From Struthidea cinerea (Eukaryota > Chordata > Aves > Passeriformes > Corcoracidae), in assembly GCA_013397865.1 (NCBI GenBank), contig VZTI01005310.1, positions 373,213 to 437,212 on the forward strand: 64,000 bases of DNA, given 5' to 3'. The stretch's first letter is position 1. Each line of letters starts with the position of its first letter. Shown here in pieces: positions 36,001-48,000 of the stretch. A model generated the notes under the pieces. It did not search any database and was not told where the DNA came from. It saw only the letters and a list, made by a program, of their open reading frames with translations. Position numbers and translations under genes: made by a program.

Positions 36001-39000
36001 AAGCTGCCTGGAAATCCAGGTTTCCCTCGGAATGCTGGCACCTCTCTTGTGGTAACATCCCCGCAGCCTCTGTTTCCAGGGACAGAGAGGAGTGAAAAGA
36101 GAACAGAAAAGGATTCCAGCATTCCTGGAAGGTTTCTCTGTAACAACAGAAATTTGGGCATTTCTGCGGACGCTGGTGGTGGGAGCTTTTCTAGGGAACA
36201 CAGGGCAGCCTGACAGAGGACTCCAGGAGCACTTCATGGCAATGACTGATAATTTTGAGGAATTTACAGCGTTTCCTGCAGGAAGATGAGGGTCGTTAGA
36301 GCAAAACGAGGAATCAGCTTCTCTGAGTTGCCAGTATGGAACCTGCTGCTCCTCCCTGTCCTTTTTTCCTGGCATACTGGGACATTTCTCACTTCTTTCC
36401 CCTGCTTTGTGTTAAATATATTCTTGTCACATCCTATCCCACGGCAGGACTGATTTATTTCATTTCTCTCTTTATTTTAGGGCATTTTCCCAGAAACTTA
36501 TATCCATTTAAAAGAGGCCATCGTGAAGGACCGGGGGTAGGTTGGCACTTCTTTGGCAGCAAAACTGAGGGAATTTCATTCCATTTAAACCCCGAAATAA
36601 CCAATTTAAGTAGCTGTGGTTGTCACAAACACGGGCTGTACCTCCTGTGCTGGACTAGAGCTGCATGAGTTCATTTTCAGAGTGCTGACAAACCAGAGGA
36701 GCTGGGAGTAGGGGAGCAGGAGATGATTTGCAGAATTAAGGAAGCTGTGCTGGACAAGTCAGTAGTGGGGAGGGTCAGTCCAGCTCCTCTGGGGACTCCT
36801 GCAAGCCATAACAGACTCCTGCTCGCAGCCAAGGCCCAGCAGGAGTGTGGATTCCTTCCTGTCTTGGAAAACACTGGAGGAAATGACTCCTCCTTGGATT
36901 CCTCGAGCTGGGTCTGTGCTCGTTAAGTGAGAGCAAAACAGCGGCTGCAAAGGAAGGAACTTTATAAAACACTTTTTTTTTTCACTTTTATTTTCAAGTA
37001 ACTGTTACTATTGCAAGTGGGGATTCTTCCAAACTTAATTTCTGTCTCTTTATCCTGGTTTTGGGATGGATCCACTGGGAATAACAGTAGTGAAAGGAGC
37101 TGGAAGCATTTTGCATTAAAAATGGATGATGAATGTGGATGTGTGTGTTGAGAGCAACTTAAGGGTCTTGACATGTGTGAGTGAATTGTGTGCAAATCAA
37201 CCCCTCTAGAATTTCAATTTATATATTTATTAAAAAAGGGCGTTTTCCATTAAGTTTTAACCCTGAGTGTGAAACCTTTCTCTGATTTTCTCCTTTTTCT
37301 CTCCCCAGGCAACACGAAACAGTGATTCCCAGTGAGCTGCCCCTTGGCCAGGAGCTCACCTCCACGCTGAGGGAGTGGGCAGTGATCTGGCACAAGCTCT
37401 ACGTGGTGAGTTCTCCTCGGGTTTGATGTTCTTCCCGGGTGAGCTGAGCTGGGCTCTGTGCAAGGCGCTCTGTGCCTCTGGATGGTGCAGAACTGAACGG
37501 TAAAATGGGGCTTGAGAGGGGCTCAGAGCGTTCTGCTGGCAGGTGTGGGATCACAGGACTCAGAGGGGTTCCCCGGGCTCAGAGAGCTGTGGGTGACAGC
37601 CCTGGGGCAGCAGGGACTGGCACAGGTCACACTGGCACCGTGTCAGGGGTGTCAGGGCTGGTTGGGAGTCGCAGCTCACCTGGAAAATCCAGGCTCGGGC
37701 TTTGCCTGCCCTGTGTGAGGGCAGGGAAGCCCAGCTGGGCACGGAACTGTGGGGTTTGGGCACAGCTTTGGGCAGGGCTGAGCTCTGCTGTGCCAGGAAT
37801 GCTGCAGGTGTCTCATGGACTGGCTGATCCCCACCCGGAGTGTCCTGGGCCCAAACAGGGAACAGGAAAAGGGAGGGAATCAGGGATGTGTCGTGGAGGG
37901 AGATGGGACTTGTCAAAAGCCACATCATGGATTATCCTGAGCTGGAAGGGACCCACTGGGATCACTGATCCAACCCCTGGCCCTGCACAGACACCCCAAA
38001 ATCCCACCCTGGGCATCCCTGGCAGCGCTGTCCAAAGGCTCCTGGAGCTCTGGCAGCCTCGGGGCCGTGCCCATTCCCTGGGGAGCCTGGGCAGTGCCCA
38101 GCACCCTCTGGGGGAAGAACCTTTCCCTGATCTCCAGCCTGACCCTGCCCTGGCCCAGCTCCAGCCGCTCCCTGGCTGCTGTCCCTGTCCCAGAGCAGGA
38201 GCTGCCTCACAGAAGGAATTTCGTGGCTGCTCCAAGGCCTTCCATGTCTGGAGCTCTCGGTAAGGTGGGGAAGGAGCCCTCATGTCCTAAATCCCTGACC
38301 GCAGGAGTCACCTCAGCAGTGTCACAAGCCGAGGCCCTGCAGGGATGTGGGGATTTTCCTCCGGTAGGTGCTCCTTGCTCAAAGAAATGAGTCCACAGTG
38401 AGTTGCCTTATTTTAAAGGTGATTAAGGCACATTAAAAAGTCAAACTTGATTTTTCTTCAAGCAGTAACGAGTTCAGCCTGTGTAGAATGGGCTCCAATA
38501 CTTTAATTAAGAAGAGAGAGTGAGTTTAAATGAGCTCTAATCACTCAGTGCACCCAGAGCAAATTTTCCTATTGGAAATTTCACCAGGCCACAAATACGT
38601 TGTGTTTGTGTGCCACGAAACCACAAGAATTTGTTCCACCCTCTCAGTTTAATGAGGAGCTCTGCGTGATGGTATTACTATGTGAAAAGAGAGTTTTGTT
38701 CCTGGCATTTTTTATTTCTGAATAACTTTCAGAGCCCAGCCTCAGAATCGGTTTTTTTAATGAGCAGAAATCTTTCATGTTCCTGTGCTTAGCCAATATA
38801 AGTCTTAAAATAGGTTTGGAAAATGTTGTGGTTTAAAATGGATTTGAGTTTATTTTATTTTCCCTGCAGTACGTAGTAAAAGAACTTAAAAAGAAGCTAA
38901 AGGAGGAAGGAGGCATTTGAGGAGAAAAAGGAAACGTGAGGGGATTTTTTTATTTTGGCAGCATTTAATTTCACTTCTTTAATTTCTGTGGGTTTCATTG

Positions 39001-42000
39001 CAGCATTGGCTTTATCGCCACTGCAAAATAAATATAAAAATGGGGAGAGTTTTTAATTTCTTTAGTTAATAGGAATTAGCTGTGGAGACAACTCAGGTCA
39101 AATTGAGGTCTGCTCTGAAAATTCACGCAAACTGCCTTCTCTTTGTAGGTATTTTTATGCAAGAACATGTTTTTTCTTTGTTTATTAAATATATTTCTAA
39201 TGCCCTTTCTATACAGCTAAAAACTCAAGTAGCCCCTGTCAGCACCTTGGTGTTCACCCACATCAAAGGGAAGATTGTTGTTTATCCCTTTAAATTTGGG
39301 GGAAATAGGAGTGATTTCTGTAATTCATGCTGAGATGAGAAGGGGGAAATAACTGAAATTAGGTTCTCTTTGTGCTGTGTTGGAGCAGGGGGGGTTTGCA
39401 GTTCACCATCGACAGCTCCAGCCCAGCCAGACCCCAGGGAGCACCAGCAAAGGGCCACTGGCTGAGGGGGAGATGTGCCCCACACCCTCCCCACGGCATT
39501 TTGGAGCTGAACAACCTCATTGCTGTCCCAGGAATTCCAAATTTGTGGCACTTCCCTGTGGAAAGGGTCAGAATCCTCCCAGGAACTGCCTCACTGTGGT
39601 GGCAGAGAGGGGGTGAGGCCTGGGCTCCCTTTTTAATGGTTTAAAGGACTTACCTGACACTTCCAAAAGCTTATTTACTTATCTGAGCACATATTGTCAC
39701 AAGGAGGGTGGGTTGCCTCATATCCACGTTGAATTACAGCCCTGGAGCTTGGAGGAACAAGGTGTGTGGATGGGACTGATTTTATGAGGGTGGAACCGGT
39801 GAAGGATTTTCATTGATCAGAGATGATAACAGAAGGGATGGCCGGAGGGAACTCTTCACCAAGCAGGTTTTGAAGTCTTGCTCAGTGTCCTAGAACGATC
39901 ATTCAACATTATTTCTCTGTCCCTTTTATAAAAAAACCTCCATCAGAGCAGTCTGGAAGTGCTGGAAAGCACCAGAGGCCTATTTTTAGTTGGTGAGGTT
40001 TTTCTGAAATAATGTCCCAGGGAAAGGTGAAGCCCTTAAAGACACTTAAAGATCTTAAGAGCACTTAAACCTTGGCAGTGCCGAGCTCTGCAGAATTTAC
40101 TGCGTAGGTCTGATCTCATGGTGTCATTAAGGGCCAGGTATTTTTAGTTAAATAAAACTTGTGTGGTTCTGGAGCTGCACTCATTTCAGAAGGGTTGCTG
40201 AGCTGAGGTTTCTAGGTTTGCCTTGCTTAAAATTGCCTTTTTTTTGCCCGCAGAACAACAAGACCACGCAGTTCAGGCACGTGCAGCAGCTCACCTACAG
40301 CCTGATAGAGTGGAGATCCCAAATCCTCTCCGGGACCCTGCCCAAGGATGAGCTGGCTGAGCTCAAGAAGAAAGTCACTGCCAAGATTGACTATGGCAAC
40401 AGGTGAGCTCCATACTGTGCCTGGAGGGCAGGGGAGAGTCCCAAACCCCAGGGAGACTCTTAATGCAAAACCAGGCACTGAATTAGGCTTAAATTTTTCC
40501 GTGGACAGGGTGAAATGGCAGCTTTGAGTCCCCATGACAGCATGGCCACCTGGCAGTTGATTCTCGATATGCCATGGATCTCTGTGCCTTGGCAGGGATT
40601 CTCCTCTCTTAATTCTGCACAAATCCTGGCACGTGGTGGCCTTTTCCTTGGAGCCCAATTTGTGCCTGGGTTTGGATGCTGGTGGGGAAAACACTCTGCT
40701 TTATCAGCAGCTGAGGGGCAGGATTCCATAGGAACTCCAGCCCTCGGTGGTTTGCAGTCTCCAGGACTCATTTGTCTGCTGTCAGCCTTGATTCAGGTCC
40801 CGTAAGTGAGTTAAGAAGAAGCTTATGGCAAAGAATGACAATCAGCTGCAGGCCATGAGCTTGCATATTCACCCACCTTTGAAACAAAGCCATTCAAGCA
40901 GGAATAAGGGAGGTGTCACTTTAGGATGGAGTTACCTGACTAATTCCTTCTCCCTTTAATGGGAAAATGGGGGAGGGACGTATTTTGAGACAGGAAAACC
41001 AGCAGTGAGCGAGGTTATTCCAAGGAGTGGGATTGCTGAGGACTGGCAGCCCCGGGCAGTGATTCGATCTTTGCTTCTCACACATTCTGGCACTTCTTTT
41101 GTCTCCTGGGGCTGTCCAGGATCCTGGGTCTGGACCTGGTTGTCCGAGATGACAACGGGAACATCCTGGACCCAGATGAAACTAGCACAATCTCCCTCTT
41201 CAAGGCCCACGAAACTGCATCCAAGAGGATTGATGAGAGGATCCAGGAGGAGAAGGTACCTCTGGTGTTCCTGATTTGCCCTCTTCCGTTGCTGTGCCCA
41301 CTGTATTTTATATTCCTCTTGATGGTGTGCTCCTTTGGCAGCAGAACCAAATTCTCCTGTGTTTGTTTTTAGTGGAAAGATAAAATTTAATGGAAATACG
41401 AAATTCTTTGCAGTCCCTGCAGCAGAGTTTGGACCTCCGGGGGCAGCCAATATTCAACTCCACACACACGTACAGCCTCTACGTGAACTTCAAGAACTTT
41501 GTCTGCAACATTGGGGAAGATGCAGAGCTGCTGATGAGCCTCTACGACCCTGATCTCTCCAAATTCATCAGGTAGGGGCTTTCTTTTGTAGTTTCTTAAG
41601 GAATTTAGTCAAGCTGATCATTCTGAAGAAGTCAACAGGGGTTAGAAAGGGAGATCCAGCACATTTCCCAGTTCTGTTGGTTGCTGCCCCAATGGGGGAA
41701 AATGAATTCCAATTACTTTGGAATGAATTTCAGAGAGGGATCTGAGCCCATGCACTGCCCTTCTTAAAGCTGGGTATTTCTTCGATCCCACGTAGTCTTT
41801 TTAGAGTCTTGATTTTCCCTGCTGTGGTCACAAGCCTTGATGAAGCATTTGATTAATTGTTTCCCCATAAATCATGGATTTACGTGGTGTGTGCTGTCTG
41901 GTCAGTGCCAGTTCACATCTAAAGAGTTGGGGAAGGTGTGAGGGACTTTGTCAGGGAGGCAGTTCCGTGTCAGGAACACCGTGTGTCCATCGCTGCAGTT

Positions 42001-45000
42001 ATCAGCAGTTGGAATTGTCCAGGGAAGCAGCTGCCAGGGCTCACCCCATCCTGTCTCCAGTAAATGAGTCACTTCCGAGGCATTTTGGGATAAAAGATTG
42101 GTCAAATATTCCTAAAAGATCAAAATGCTTTGGGGCTTTTGCCAGGAAATAGAGATGTCAGGTGTTGATCTATTTAAATTTCTTTTTTCTCCCTTTCTTT
42201 GCAGTGAAAATTACCTGGTTCGTTGGGGCAGCAATGGGATGCCTAAAGAAATTGAGAAACTGAATAACCTCCAAGCAGTGTTTACTGTAAGTCCAGAGAA
42301 TCCCAGAATGGGTTGGGTTGGGTGAGACTTGAATCCCATCCAGTGCCACCCCTGCCATGCCCAGGGACACCTCCCACTGTCCCAGGCTGCTCCAGCCTGG
42401 CCTTGGGCACTTCCAGGGATCCAGGGGCAGCCACAGCTGCTCTGGGAATTCCATCCCAGCCCCTCCCCACCCTCACAGGGGAAGGATTCCTTCCCAATAT
42501 CCCATCCATCCCTGCCCTCTGGCAGTGGGAAGCCATTCCCTGTGTCCTGGCACTGTAAATGTCCCCATCTCCCTTGTGGTTTCTCTTCAGGTCCTGGAAA
42601 GCCACAATTTTTACCTGTGTGTAACCCAACAAAACCTCTCTCTCCCTGTGTCTTCTTTTCCGCTCAGAAAGGACATTGATGGAACTTGGTTTGAAATCTT
42701 TTTTAGGACTTGAGCAGTTCTGACCTGATCAGGCCCAGGATCAGCCTGGTGTGCCAGATCGTGCGGGTGGGGCACATGGAGCTGAAGGACGGCAAGAAGC
42801 ACACCTGCGGGCTCCGCAGGCCCTTCGGCGTGGCAGGTGGGGCCGCAGGCCTGGGGAACACCAGCATGGCCCAGTAAACCCTGGGAGGGACTGGGACAGT
42901 GGGCTGGGAACTGGGAACTGTGTGCTGTGAATGCCAGCACAGCTGGGAGCTGCCAGGGGCAGCATCTCTGCTCCAGAGCGGAGACATTGTCCCCTCCAGG
43001 ACCTTTAATGAAGGCTGGAGCTGGAGATCAAACACTGTCACTGCTCCCTTTCGTCACCTCGTACAGAGATAACAGGCTGCCAGGGCTGCAGCAGTCTTAT
43101 CAGGGCCTTATCAGAGAGGGATTTGCTCCTCGGGACTCATGGGATGAAGCTGGAGGTTCTAAAGGAGCCTTGGTGAACCAGACTTCCAATTCTTATTTTA
43201 TTCCTGGGATTCCTTGTGAAGGGACTTGCTTGAAATCCAGGGTGGAAATCAATTTCCAAAGAAGCAGCATTTGAGTATAAGTGGTATTTCTTTGCCTTGA
43301 AATGCCCGAGTCCCACCTGGTTTTTCTCAGAGGGTGTATTTTATCAGAGTGTATTCAGTATATTCACTCACTGCTGTGGGCTGACCTGCACATCAATGGG
43401 AAGGTGCTTTTAAAAAAGTTGAAATGAGAGTGATGCCCTCTATTGCTGTCACAGAATCCCACATTTTTTGGGGGGTTGGAAAGAACCTTAAATCCCATCC
43501 AGTTCCACCCCTGCCACGGCAGGAACTCCTTCCACTATCCCAGGTCGCTCAGAGCCCTTGTTTTGAGTGACACTGGCCCAAGATAAGCCCTTGTTGTTTC
43601 CATTCTGAGAGGGGAAAGCTCTCTGTGGGTTCCTGGCAGCTCTGAGTGATGCTCTGGTGTCGTTGCAGTGATGGACATCACTGACATCATCCACGGCAAG
43701 GTGGACGACGAGGAAAAGCAGCATTTCATCCCCTTCCAGCAGTGAGTACTGGGCTCCAGAGCTCTCCCCAGCTCTGGCTAAAGCAGCCGTCCTTTGGGGA
43801 AGGGCAGATTTGTGTGGGAGCCTGGCAGAGCCCCAGGGCTCTACAAATAGATCAGCTGATAGCAGGAGGCAGCCCTGTGCATGGGGAGGTTTCTGGCACC
43901 TCTCAGGAGCCTTTGTTCCCCTCATCTCTGTGACAGACTCAATTGCTTGGGGACTTTGGCAGGGCAGCTGGAATCTCTGGGTACCTGTGGGGTGAGGAAG
44001 AGGAGCACAGAGCAAAATAATGCTGTGGGGCCCGGGGGATGTGACTTCCAAAATTATTGGGGGGTTGAAAGGCAGGATTTTCAGAGAGACTGAGAGGGAC
44101 ACAGCTCTTTGTCACTGCTGTGTGGGACCCTCTGAGCTGCCCCTCCCCTTCCCACGCTTCCTTGTCAGGGTCAGTCAGTAGGGAAGGGATTTCTCCGTCT
44201 TCCTGGGGAAGAAATTCCAGCCCCAGTGAGTTCTGCATTTCTGTACTGAGAGCTGGACCCGTGTGTTTGTTCTGGCTGCTCTGATTGCTCACTTTCTTTG
44301 GCACGTTGGAGTAATGAAAATGGAGCTTGTTTGGGTAGACTCAGCCTTGTTGTTACAGCCCTAAATGTAGCAAAGCATTGGCTGCAGCCATTTGTTATTA
44401 CAAGGTATTTTCAGGGGAGATTTGTTCCCCTGCCCTTTCAGGGCCTGCTACATTTTTTTGTGGGTTTGTTTGGTTATTTTTTATTTGTTTAGGGTTTTTT
44501 GGTTTGTTTGTTTTTAATTGTTTTGGTTTGGGTTTTTTGCTTTGTTGTTGGTTTTTTTTTTGCTTGTTTGTTGGATTCATTTTTTGTTTTGTTGGTTTGG
44601 GATTTTTTCCCATTTTTCTCCTGCTCTAATGAGGCTGAGTTCAGATCCCCAGCTGGACACCAGGATGGGCAGCCTGTGGAGACCTCGTTTGTCCCTCACT
44701 ATTGATGCTGTGGGTACAGTCAGGGTCAAGACCCAAACCTCAGTAGTCTTGTTTGTGACTAGGGATGGGTTCGTCACTTAGGTGATCTCACAGCAGGCAT
44801 TACTTTATATTAATTTATATTAATTTACCAAGAGTTAATCTGCGTAGGGACAGCTCTGAGGCAAACCCAAAGTCAGGGCTTAAATCCTCAGGTCAGCATT
44901 ACCGACCTTAGGCCTGAGGGATACACAGGGATGCATTTCCTAGTTTGAAGGTTAAGTGGATTTTGTGCAGGAGAAGGAGTGAAAATCCACATGGGATCCT

Positions 45001-48000
45001 CTAAAAAACCCCACATTTGTTCGGAGAACAGCCGGCTGTTGGCCAGCCCTCTCCTTGTACGTGGTTGGTGTCAGTCTGTCCCGCTTCCTGATCCCGTTTC
45101 TGTGGCCCTCCTGCCCAGGATTGCCATGGAGACCTACATCCGGCAGCGCCAGCTCATCATGTCCCCCCTGATCACCTCCCACGTCATCGGCGAGAACGAG
45201 CCCCTCACCTCTGTCTTCAACAAAGTCATCGCCGCCAAGGAGGTCAACCACAAAGGCCAAGGTGCGACCCGGCCTGGGGAAGGTTCCCTGCCCTCCAGGG
45301 GAATAAATGCATGGTGAAAGTCCAGAGATCAAGGTTTGGTGGAGCTCAGTCCCTTCCCCGAGCCCAGTGCGTGGTCTGTGCCATGGCTGTCACTTTGTCC
45401 CTTTGTCACCCCTCACGTGGAGCTAAAACCCAGATAAAAGCAGATAAAACTTGCGTGAGCACAGCTCTTCCAGCTCCTCTCTTGCTTGCTAATATATAAG
45501 GTCAATATATTTTAGCACCTTTAAAATAAAACTCTTTCATGGGCTTGAAATATTGGTAAAATTGGATATTTGCGTATCCCAAATGGCTCTGGGGTTAAAT
45601 CACATTATTCCGGATTTTTCTGGTCTTCCTTGGCTCAAAGACACACAATATTCATCTCTGAAAGTTTGGGGTTTACTTCAGAGAATCTTCTTGCCCGGTA
45701 AAGTCTTACTCAGCATTAGGGAGGTGGAGACCTGGGCAAGAGAACCAGCTGGGGACATGGAGTTCTCGTGCAAACACAGTTTTTTGGAAGCACAGGCTTA
45801 AATCTCATGGGTTTGTAACATTTTTTGCAGTAAACAAGTGTTATCTCCCTTTTCTTAGGTCTCTGGGTCTCCCTGAAGCTGCTCCCTGGGGATCTGGCTC
45901 AGGTTCAGAAGGATTTTTCCCACCTCGTAGACAGAACCACTGCAGTGGCTCGAAAAATGGGGTTCCCTGAGATCATCCTTCCTGGTAGGTCCCGTGTGCC
46001 TCCACATTCCACGGAGTGAAAGAGCCACCTGAAATTCTAGAATTTCTGTCACAAAAAGATTTATTTTTTAAAAAAAGGTTCATTTTTATCTGAAAACTTC
46101 TTATTTTTCTTCAAATTTCTAGATTCTTTTTGGTTTTTTTGTCACAAGAAGTGAAAACATGAGTTTCCTTTCTTATGGCAAAATGATGGTTTTTGGAGTT
46201 TTTGGGAGAAAATGTCTCTTTAGCCAAAGGGATTTTTGTTGCATATGGCTTTGACCCACCCGTTCAGAGTGGATTTAACCCTACAGGGCTCAGTAAGTTA
46301 AAAAAATACGAGGGCAGAGGTTTATAAACAGGAAAATGGTTCATTTAAAAAGATTTTGTATAATTTGAGATGGGCATGAAATCATTTGATGTCGGGTGTC
46401 GTTAATTAGCAAAAGGCTAAGAAGAAAATGAGGATAACGTGGTAGCCAAGGGTGTTAAATGTTAACCTGTCGAACTGGGAATGAGAAACCAGCTCGCTGA
46501 ACACTGGGAATTGCAGGTGACGTTCGGAATGACATCTACGTCACCCTGATCCAGGGGGAGTTTGACAAAGGCAAGAAGAAAACCCCCAAGAACGTCGAGG
46601 TCACCATGTCTGTGCACGACGAGGACGGGAACCTGCAGGAGGTAGGACGGCTTCTGACCCCCCCTCTGAGGATTTACCATCAAAACACTCCATATTTACC
46701 TTCTTCCCCCTCTCCCCTTGTGTTTTTGTCCAAAGAAAGCCATCCACCCCGGGGCTGGCTACGAGGGAGTCTCCGAGTACAAGTCTGTGGTGTATTACCA
46801 AGTCAAGCAGCCCTGCTGGTACGAGACCGTCAAGGTACGGCTCTGCCATTTACTGTGGCTCTGCCATTTACAGTGCTCCTGCCTTCGTGGAGAAACCAGG
46901 ACTCGTTCAGAACCAGCAGCTTCAGCCTCAGCACCAGAACGTGCTGGGGGTGGTGGGCACAGGGAAAACGCTGTGTTCTCATCGAGCTCTCCCCTGCAGG
47001 TGGCCATTGCCATAGAGGAAGTCAGTCGCTGCCACCTGAGGTTCACGTTCCGTCACCGCTCGTCCCAGGAATGTGAGTACCAGGAAGGGGCACCTGCAGG
47101 ATTGCTGTGCTCTTCCCGCTCCCACTGAGTGTAGAACTTGTATTTCTGCTTATTCCCAGTGTTGTGGATTTTTCTTTTTTTTTTTTGCTCAGTTTACTTA
47201 TTCCTGGTTCTGTGGCAAGCAGAAAAAAAATGTCATTCAAATTGTTTGTAGCTGAAATTTGGTGCTGGTTTTCTTCTGAAACTGAAATTTGATAAGGAGC
47301 AACATTTTCGCCCCCCAAAAGACACTTATCAATGTTTGTTACTGCTTTGGCTTCTCAGTGTAGGGTGTTGGTTTCAATTTATTTCACAAAATTCACTGCA
47401 AGGCCTGGTGGGCTCCTGATGATCTTCCTACAGGAGGATTTGTAATTAGGTTAACGAAAGGCTAATGAGAGAGTTAGAGCCAGAAGTTCCATCAGATCAC
47501 TTCAGAGCCCTGACACGAGATCAATAATGTGAGACTCAGCCACTGAAAGGCTCTCAAAGGCATCTGGTTCTGAAGGCAGTGACATCCTTCCACCTCCACA
47601 GCTCACAAAGCAAAATCCCAACCAAAATATCGACAGAATTCTGTATCAGAGCATCATTGAATTGTTAAGGTTAGAAAAGACCTGGAAGGTGAAGGAGTCC
47701 AACCATTAATCTGTCATCAGCACAAAAACCTCTGAAACTGCGTGAGAGATGCTCCAGAGAGGATGTCTTTGTGTAGCTGCAGCTAGCTGTTAAATAAAGC
47801 TGCTGACGAGGTTGGAGGGCTGCATTTTGGTTTGTGTGGACGTGAATAAGACACCCCTAATGAAGATTTCTCCTGTTTGCAGCCAGGGACAGGTCTGAGA
47901 GAGCTTTTGGCATGGGCTTTGTGAAGCTGATGAACGCAGATGGAACGACGCTGCAGGATGGCAAACACAATTTGATTGTTTACAAGGTAACCTGGGCATT

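Larger units (their letters stand above)
37406..40253 (+). other. DOCK5: DOCK5 intron 5 (2.8 kb)
   Basis: It contains a reverse CR1 (37920-38175). A repeat-poor AT-rich stretch (38400-39340) follows, in which a candidate cassette exon with in-frame stop sits at 38870-38935. Confidence 0.9.
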
